9,522 nucleotides of DNA, taken from Acidaminococcales bacterium (GTDB taxonomy: Bacteria > Bacillota > Negativicutes > Acidaminococcales > JAISLQ01). The stretch is taken from contig JAISPA010000236.1 in the NCBI GenBank assembly GCA_031275255.1, positions 1 to 9,522 on the forward strand. The letters run 5' to 3'. A program made the position numbers and the translations under genes. Shown here in pieces: positions 6,232 to 9,522 of this stretch (the first letter of the stretch is position 1; the number at the start of each line of letters is the position of its first letter). Below the pieces are notes generated by a model. The model saw nothing but the letters and a program-made list of their open reading frames with translations. It had not been told where the DNA came from and ran no database searches.

Positions 6232-6879
6232 ATGAAAAAATTGCGCTTTGCGGCCCTTATTATCATTGTTTTGTCCGTTGCCGGCGTGTTTTGTTATTTA
6301 TATTACCAAAGCACGCCCGCCTATTCGCTCTTTCTGATTTGGCGGGCGGCCGGTCGCCACGACCCGGCGGATTTCGAGCGGCGCGTGGACTTGGACAGCG
6401 TGCTCGGCCATGCTTTCGATGATATAGTGTCCGCGGCGTCCGAAAGCATGCCGGCCGGCGAGAAACGTCTGGCGGCGGGACTGGCCGGTTTGTTCAAACA
6501 GCCCTTTGTTACTGCCATGAAAGAACAGATACGGGCGGAAGTAGCATCCGCGCCGCCCGCCGCCGAAAACGGCCAAGCCGGGAAAAGGGAGGGGACTTTT
6601 GAAATTCCCGGTCCAAAATCCATTGTTAAAAATATTACCGACCGGTTCAAGCCCGGCAAAATAGATTATCGGGGAACAGGCGCCTCGCGGGTGGACGGCG
6701 GGAAAGCCAGCGTGGAGATAATAATCTTTGACCATGAACTGAATAAAGACTTCACTCTTAACGCCAAACTGGACAAAGCGGAAAGCGGCGTCTGGCGGCT
6801 GAGCCAGATCCGGAACCTCGTCCCTTATTTTCTGGAACTGAGCGAAGCCAGAAAAGTTCCGGCCGGCGGAAAGACTTAA
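6232..6879 (+). CDS. Membrane-anchored protein, DUF2939-like
   Basis: The 215-residue product starts with MKKLRF and a hydrophobic segment of about residues 8-24, best read as an uncleaved anchor with the rest outside the cytoplasm. Right after it come TPAYSLFLIWRAAGRHDPAD and FERRVDLDSVL. The pattern 'P.YsL..i..A...hD...f.r.VD...v' is that of DUF2939 proteins, a family of unknown function. A Pro/Ala-rich linker (about 104-120) separates this from a C-terminal half with IPGPKSIVKNITDRF and strands ending near GVWRLSQIRNLVPYF. AAGGA (6220-6224) is 7 bases before the ATG. It follows the 5526 gene after 100 bp with no clear terminator between, so both may be in one operon. A role in the envelope is inferred only from its location. 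Confidence 0.75.
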   Translation: MKKLRFAALIIIVLSVAGVFCYLYYQSTPAYSLFLIWRAAGRHDPADFERRVDLDSVLGHAFDDIVSAASESMPAGEKRLAAGLAGLFKQPFVTAMKEQIRAEVASAPPAAENGQAGKREGTFEIPGPKSIVKNITDRFKPGKIDYRGTGASRVDGGKASVEIIIFDHELNKDFTLNAKLDKAESGVWRLSQIRNLVPYFLELSEARKVPAGGKT

Positions 6880-6884
6880 GGCAG

Positions 6885-6906
6885 GCTCGTCCTCAGCTGG
6901 GCGAGC
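6885..6906 (+). terminator. Hairpin after the DUF2939-like gene, weak terminator candidate
   Basis: GCTCGTCC (6885-6892) and GGGCGAGC (6899-6906) form an 8-bp stem with one T-G pair around a 6-base loop, starting 6 bases after the stop codon. The following bases TTGCTTCG are only partly T-rich, so termination may be inefficient. It could instead stabilise the upstream mRNA end. Confidence 0.45.
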
Positions 6907-6912
6907 TTGCTT

Positions 6913-6991
6913 CGCCGGAGAGGGTCAATCATCGAACCTGAAATAGGGCGGGTTTGCCGCGCCGGAGAGAGTTAGTTCCGTGTTCAGGTTC
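6913..6991 (+). repeat. Direct and inverted repeats in the leader before the larA-like gene
   Basis: CGCCGGAGAG occurs at 6913-6922 and 6960-6969, 47 bases apart. GAACCTGAA (6934-6942) is the exact reverse complement of TTCAGGTTC (6983-6991), so an RNA leader could fold a 9-bp stem enclosing the second direct repeat. All lie within 110 bases of the start at 7024. I do not recognise a known riboswitch class. They could be operator sites or a leader structure. Confidence 0.4.
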
Positions 6992-7023
6992 CAGCCGCAA
7001 CAATAACCATCGGGAGGACAGCA

Positions 7024-8295
7024 ATGCCCAAAACGAAAAATTTCCGTTTTAAATACGGAAACTCATATATAGATTTCGCCGTGCCGCAAGACAGGCTGCT
7101 CGGCGAGCTTAAAACGGCTCCTCTGCCAGTCTTGCCCGACCCGGTCGGCGCCGTTCGCCGCGCGCTGGATGAGCCTATTGATGCGCCGCCTTTAAGCGCG
7201 ATCCTCAAACCCGGAAAAACAGTGTCCCTGCTCGTGAACGATACCACCCGCGTCGCCAACACGCACGTCTTTATGCCTGTTTTGCTCGACATTATCAATG
7301 CCGCCGGCATTCCCGACGAGAATATTTCCCTCATCTTCGCGCTCGGGACCCACCGCGCCATGAGCGGGGAGGAAATGGCGCGGGTGGCAGGCCGGGATGC
7401 GGCCAGGCGGCTGAAAAAATACAATCCCGACTGCAAAGACCGCAGCCAGTACGTTTACTTAGGCGATACTTCCTTCGGTACGCCCGTCTGGCTTTATAAA
7501 AAAATGGCGGAAAGCGATTATATCATCTGTACCGGCAGCATTGTACACCATTTTTTCGCCGGTTTCGGCGGCGGGCGCAAAGCGGTTTTCCCCGGGGCGG
7601 CCTATTATGAAAGCATCCAGAAGAACCACGCGCTGATGCTTCGCCCGGGCGCGGCCATCGGCCGGCTGGAAGGCAATCCGGTGTATGAGGACCAAATGGA
7701 GGCGGCGAAAAAATGCCCGCCCGCTTTTCTTTTGAACGTCGTCCTGAACGAAAACAAGGAGTTTCTCGGCGTGTTCGCCGGCAATTACATAACCGCCCAC
7801 CGCAAAGCCTGCCAAATGGTCGATCAGGCTTACGGCGTGGAAATACCCGCGCCGGCCGATTTGGTGATCGCGACCTGCGGGGGCTACCCCAAGGACATCA
7901 ATGTGTATCAGCTGCAAAAAACCATGGACAACGCCCATTGCGCGGTACGCGACGGCGGGGCGGTGATTATTTTCGGCGAATGCGCCGAAGGGTCAGGCTC
8001 GGAAACCTACGAAAAGCTGATGGAACGCTGCCCCACGCCGGAAGCGGTGGAAGAAGATATCAGGCGCGATTTCCAAATCGGCGCGCACAAAGCTTTCTCC
8101 GTGACCAGGCTGATGAAAAAGGCGGCTTTTATCCTTATTTCCGGCCTGCCGCCGGAGCTTGCCCGAAAACTGCTCTTTACCCCCGCCGCTTCCTTTGGCC
8201 AGGCCATGGACATAGCAAAATCCATTGTCGGCGAACATCCTTCCATCTACCTCATGCCGCAGGGCAGCCTGACCGTCCCGCGCGTCAGGCAATAA
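7024..8295 (+). CDS. larA: LarA-family nickel-pincer-dependent racemase/epimerase (lactate racemase-like)
   Basis: LarA enzymes racemise or epimerise 2-hydroxy acids using a nickel-pincer nucleotide cofactor bound to a lysine; they act in the cytoplasm. At 423 residues this is essentially the length of Lactobacillus plantarum LarA (424). Active-site motifs match in order: NDTTR with Arg76, GTHR with His110, and VHHFFAGFGGGRKAVFPG with His176 and cofactor lysine Lys186. They continue with a nickel-ligand histidine His202 in QKNHALM, and DINVYQLQK with Gln296 and Lys299. The spacing His176-Lys186-His202 equals that of H174-K184-H200 in the reference enzyme. GGGAGGA (7012-7018) precedes the ATG by 5 bases. 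The cofactor-synthesis genes larB, larC and larE are not in this window. LarA homologues accept diverse substrates, so lactate is not assured. A probable S58 hydrolase is encoded 13 bp downstream in the same operon. Confidence 0.88.
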   Translation: MPKTKNFRFKYGNSYIDFAVPQDRLLGELKTAPLPVLPDPVGAVRRALDEPIDAPPLSAILKPGKTVSLLVNDTTRVANTHVFMPVLLDIINAAGIPDENISLIFALGTHRAMSGEEMARVAGRDAARRLKKYNPDCKDRSQYVYLGDTSFGTPVWLYKKMAESDYIICTGSIVHHFFAGFGGGRKAVFPGAAYYESIQKNHALMLRPGAAIGRLEGNPVYEDQMEAAKKCPPAFLLNVVLNENKEFLGVFAGNYITAHRKACQMVDQAYGVEIPAPADLVIATCGGYPKDINVYQLQKTMDNAHCAVRDGGAVIIFGECAEGSGSETYEKLMERCPTPEAVEEDIRRDFQIGAHKAFSVTRLMKKAAFILISGLPPELARKLLFTPAASFGQAMDIAKSIVGEHPSIYLMPQGSLTVPRVRQ

Positions 8296-8311
8296 AGGAG
8301 GACGCGCCGTG
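8296..8311 (+). promoter_or_regulatory. Strong ribosome binding site fixing a GTG start
   Basis: AGGAGG (8296-8301) begins on the base after the larA-like stop codon and stands 7 bases before GTG 8309-8311. The first ATG-type alternatives lie well inside the conserved N-terminus, so GTG is preferred. Confidence 0.8.
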
Positions 8312-9268
8312 CGGGAAATCGCCATAGCGCAGATCGGCAATGTAAAAATAGGCCATGCGCAAAATTATCGACTGGGAACAGGCTGCACCGTGCTCATTTT
8401 TGCCGGAGGCGCTCCCGCCGGCGTTGATGTGCGCGGCGGCGGCCCGGCCTCCCGCGAAACCGAACTGCTCAATCCGCTGGCCGGTCCGGAAAAAATTCAC
8501 GCCGTGCTTTTCGCGGGCGGCAGCGCTTTCGGATTGGACGCGGCGGGCGGCGTCATGCGCTATCTGGCGGAACGCGGCATAGGTTATCAAACAAGCAGCG
8601 CCGTTGTCCCCTTAGTCTGCGCCTCCTGCATCTATGATCTTTCCGTCGGCTCGCCTGCGGCCTTTCCCGACCAGGCCATGGCTTACGCTGCCTGCGAAGA
8701 CGCGCAAAACAACATCCCGCGCCAGGGAAACGTCGGCGTCGGCGCCGGCGCGACCGTCGGCAAATATAAAAAAGAGCCGGGCCGGATGATGAAATCCGGC
8801 CTCGGTCTTTACGCCGCGCAGTCCGGCGATTTGAAAATCGGCGCCTTAGCCGTGGTGAACGCGTTTGGCGATGTTTACGACGGCGGAAAAATTGTCGCCG
8901 GTATGCTTGACGACAGCGGCGCGGGATTTGCCTGTACGGATGAAACAATGTACCGGGACTGCTCCGGCGCGCAGGGCGCGCTGACCGAAAACACCACCCT
9001 GGCCGCGGTTGTCACCAACGCCGCTTTCAACAAGCCGCAGCTGGTGAAAATAGCCGCTATGGCGCAGGACGGCCTGGCGCGGACAATATCGCCCGTACAT
9101 ACCATGGCCGACGGCGACAGTGTATACGCCCTTTCGGTCGGCGGCGTCGCCGCCGATATCAACGCCGTAGGCGTGATCGCCGCGCGGGTGGTCGAGCGGG
9201 CGATTTTAAACGCCGTTTGGAGCGCCGACGCCGCTTACGGCCTCAAAGCGGCGCGGGATATGGCCTAA
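8309..9268 (+). CDS. P1/S58-family Ntn hydrolase (DmpA/NylC-like aminopeptidase or amidase)
   Basis: Members of this family are made as one chain that cuts itself; the new N-terminal Ser or Thr is the nucleophile that hydrolyses amide bonds (beta-aminopeptidases, D-aminopeptidases, nylon oligomer hydrolases). The 319-residue product shows the family landmarks: VDVRGGGPASRET (39-51), VLFAGGSAFGLDAAGGVMRY (66-85) and GNVGVGAGATVGK (140-152). It also has SGLG with ALAVVNAFGDV (179-189), and ENTTLAAVVTNA (227-238) followed by LVKIAAMAQDGLARTISPVH. By alignment with DmpA/NylC logic, the likely self-cleavage is between Asn228 and Thr229, making Thr229 the nucleophile. There is no signal peptide, so it should act in the cytoplasm. 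It follows the LarA homologue by 13 bp with a strong ribosome binding site, so they are very probably co-transcribed. The natural substrate is unknown. Confidence 0.9.
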   Translation: MREIAIAQIGNVKIGHAQNYRLGTGCTVLIFAGGAPAGVDVRGGGPASRETELLNPLAGPEKIHAVLFAGGSAFGLDAAGGVMRYLAERGIGYQTSSAVVPLVCASCIYDLSVGSPAAFPDQAMAYAACEDAQNNIPRQGNVGVGAGATVGKYKKEPGRMMKSGLGLYAAQSGDLKIGALAVVNAFGDVYDGGKIVAGMLDDSGAGFACTDETMYRDCSGAQGALTENTTLAAVVTNAAFNKPQLVKIAAMAQDGLARTISPVHTMADGDSVYALSVGGVAADINAVGVIAARVVERAILNAVWSADAAYGLKAARDMA

Positions 9269-9293
9269 GGGTAAGGCTTGGGACAGATTTATA

Positions 9294-9522
9294 CTATATT
9301 TTTATATTTTCCACCCCGATGAGCGCGGAAAGTTCCCCGCGCAAGCCGGGACTGGCTGCGTCCACCTGACAATGCCGGCCGGCCAGTATGGTATGACCTG
9401 AGGGCAGTTCAATGCTCACCGGCGAGCCGCCGGCGTATTTTGCGAGTATGCCTTTAATTTTGAGATAGGAAGCGCGATTGTCCAATCCGCCGGGCAGCCG
9501 CAATTTGAAAGGCGGCGTCAGC
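9294..9522 (-). CDS. dnaE: DNA polymerase III alpha subunit (DnaE), C-terminal end, 5' part outside window
   Basis: The minus-strand frame is open to the window edge and ends at TAG 9296-9294, so only about 75 C-terminal residues are visible. They read KLRLPGGLDN, then LKIKGILAKYAGGSPVSIEL and GELSALIGVENIKI. This is the layout of the last domain of DnaE: a strand, a helix with a glycine turn, 'SPV.I.L', and a final 'L...LG.ENI.I'. DnaE is the replicative polymerase catalytic subunit; the tail is the accessory C-terminal region, not the active site. An OB-fold-like tail of another protein cannot be fully excluded. The TTG at 9503 is an internal codon. The gene converges on the S58 hydrolase with only 25 bases between stop codons and no clear terminator. 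Confidence 0.65.
   Translation of the reverse strand, partial: LTPPFKLRLPGGLDNRASYLKIKGILAKYAGGSPVSIELPSGHTILAGRHCQVDAASPGLRGELSALIGVENIKI

Noticed and set aside
5757..6266. A 169-codon minus-strand frame opposite the 5526 gene
   Set aside because: The plus strand has a signal peptide and an ideal ribosome binding site; the antisense frame has neither.
7713..8327. A 204-codon plus-strand frame inside the larA-like gene
   Set aside because: It is in another frame of a gene with complete LarA motifs. Its Arg/Gly/His-rich text is typical of a frame shadow.
1..9522. CRISPR array, insertion sequence or other complete mobile system
   Set aside because: No regularly spaced repeats, transposase, integrase or toxin-antitoxin genes are visible on either strand.

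Overview
The window looks like a chromosomal segment of a Gram-negative Firmicute, most likely one of the Negativicutes. This is an inference from three things. Strong AGGAGG-type ribosome binding sites precede several genes (before 5526 and 8309, and GGGAGGA before 7024). There is an RND efflux pump and several exported proteins, which imply an outer membrane or periplasm. The base composition is moderately GC-rich with AT-rich intergenic islands. No 16S rRNA or other marker gives the genus.

Layout. Positions 2-3720 hold the 3' part of an RND periplasmic adaptor followed, with a 4-base overlap, by a complete RND inner-membrane transporter whose best start is a CTG codon. Immediately after the pump lies a 90-bp AT-rich imperfect palindrome. 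Next come a small exported protein with a PsbP-like look (3856-4386) and a promoter plus tRNA-Ser(GCU) (4487-4624). A perfect 12-bp hairpin, a probable terminator, follows the tRNA. The next 0.8 kb or so has no convincing intact gene. It contains a terminator-like hairpin facing the minus strand, a possible minus-strand gene remnant resembling a phage terminase small subunit, a candidate promoter and a pair of 10-bp direct repeats. Two unrelated exported or anchored proteins of poorly known function follow (5526-6131 and 6232-6879; the second resembles DUF2939).

The last third carries a tight two-gene operon: a LarA-family nickel-pincer racemase/epimerase with all recognisable active-site residues (7024-8295), then 13 bp later an S58/P1-family (DmpA/NylC-like) Ntn hydrolase starting at GTG (8309-9268). 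Converging on it from the right edge is the C-terminal end of what looks like DNA polymerase III alpha subunit (DnaE), on the minus strand.

How the parts work together. The adaptor and pump form two components of a tripartite efflux system; no TolC-like outer-membrane factor is visible here. The LarA homologue and the S58 hydrolase are probably co-transcribed and may act on one substrate class, but the substrate cannot be read from sequence. No CRISPR array, insertion sequence or complete mobile element is visible. The most interesting leads are the racemase-hydrolase pair, the CTG start coupling of the pump, the palindromic element after it, and the remnant-like region beside the tRNA gene.
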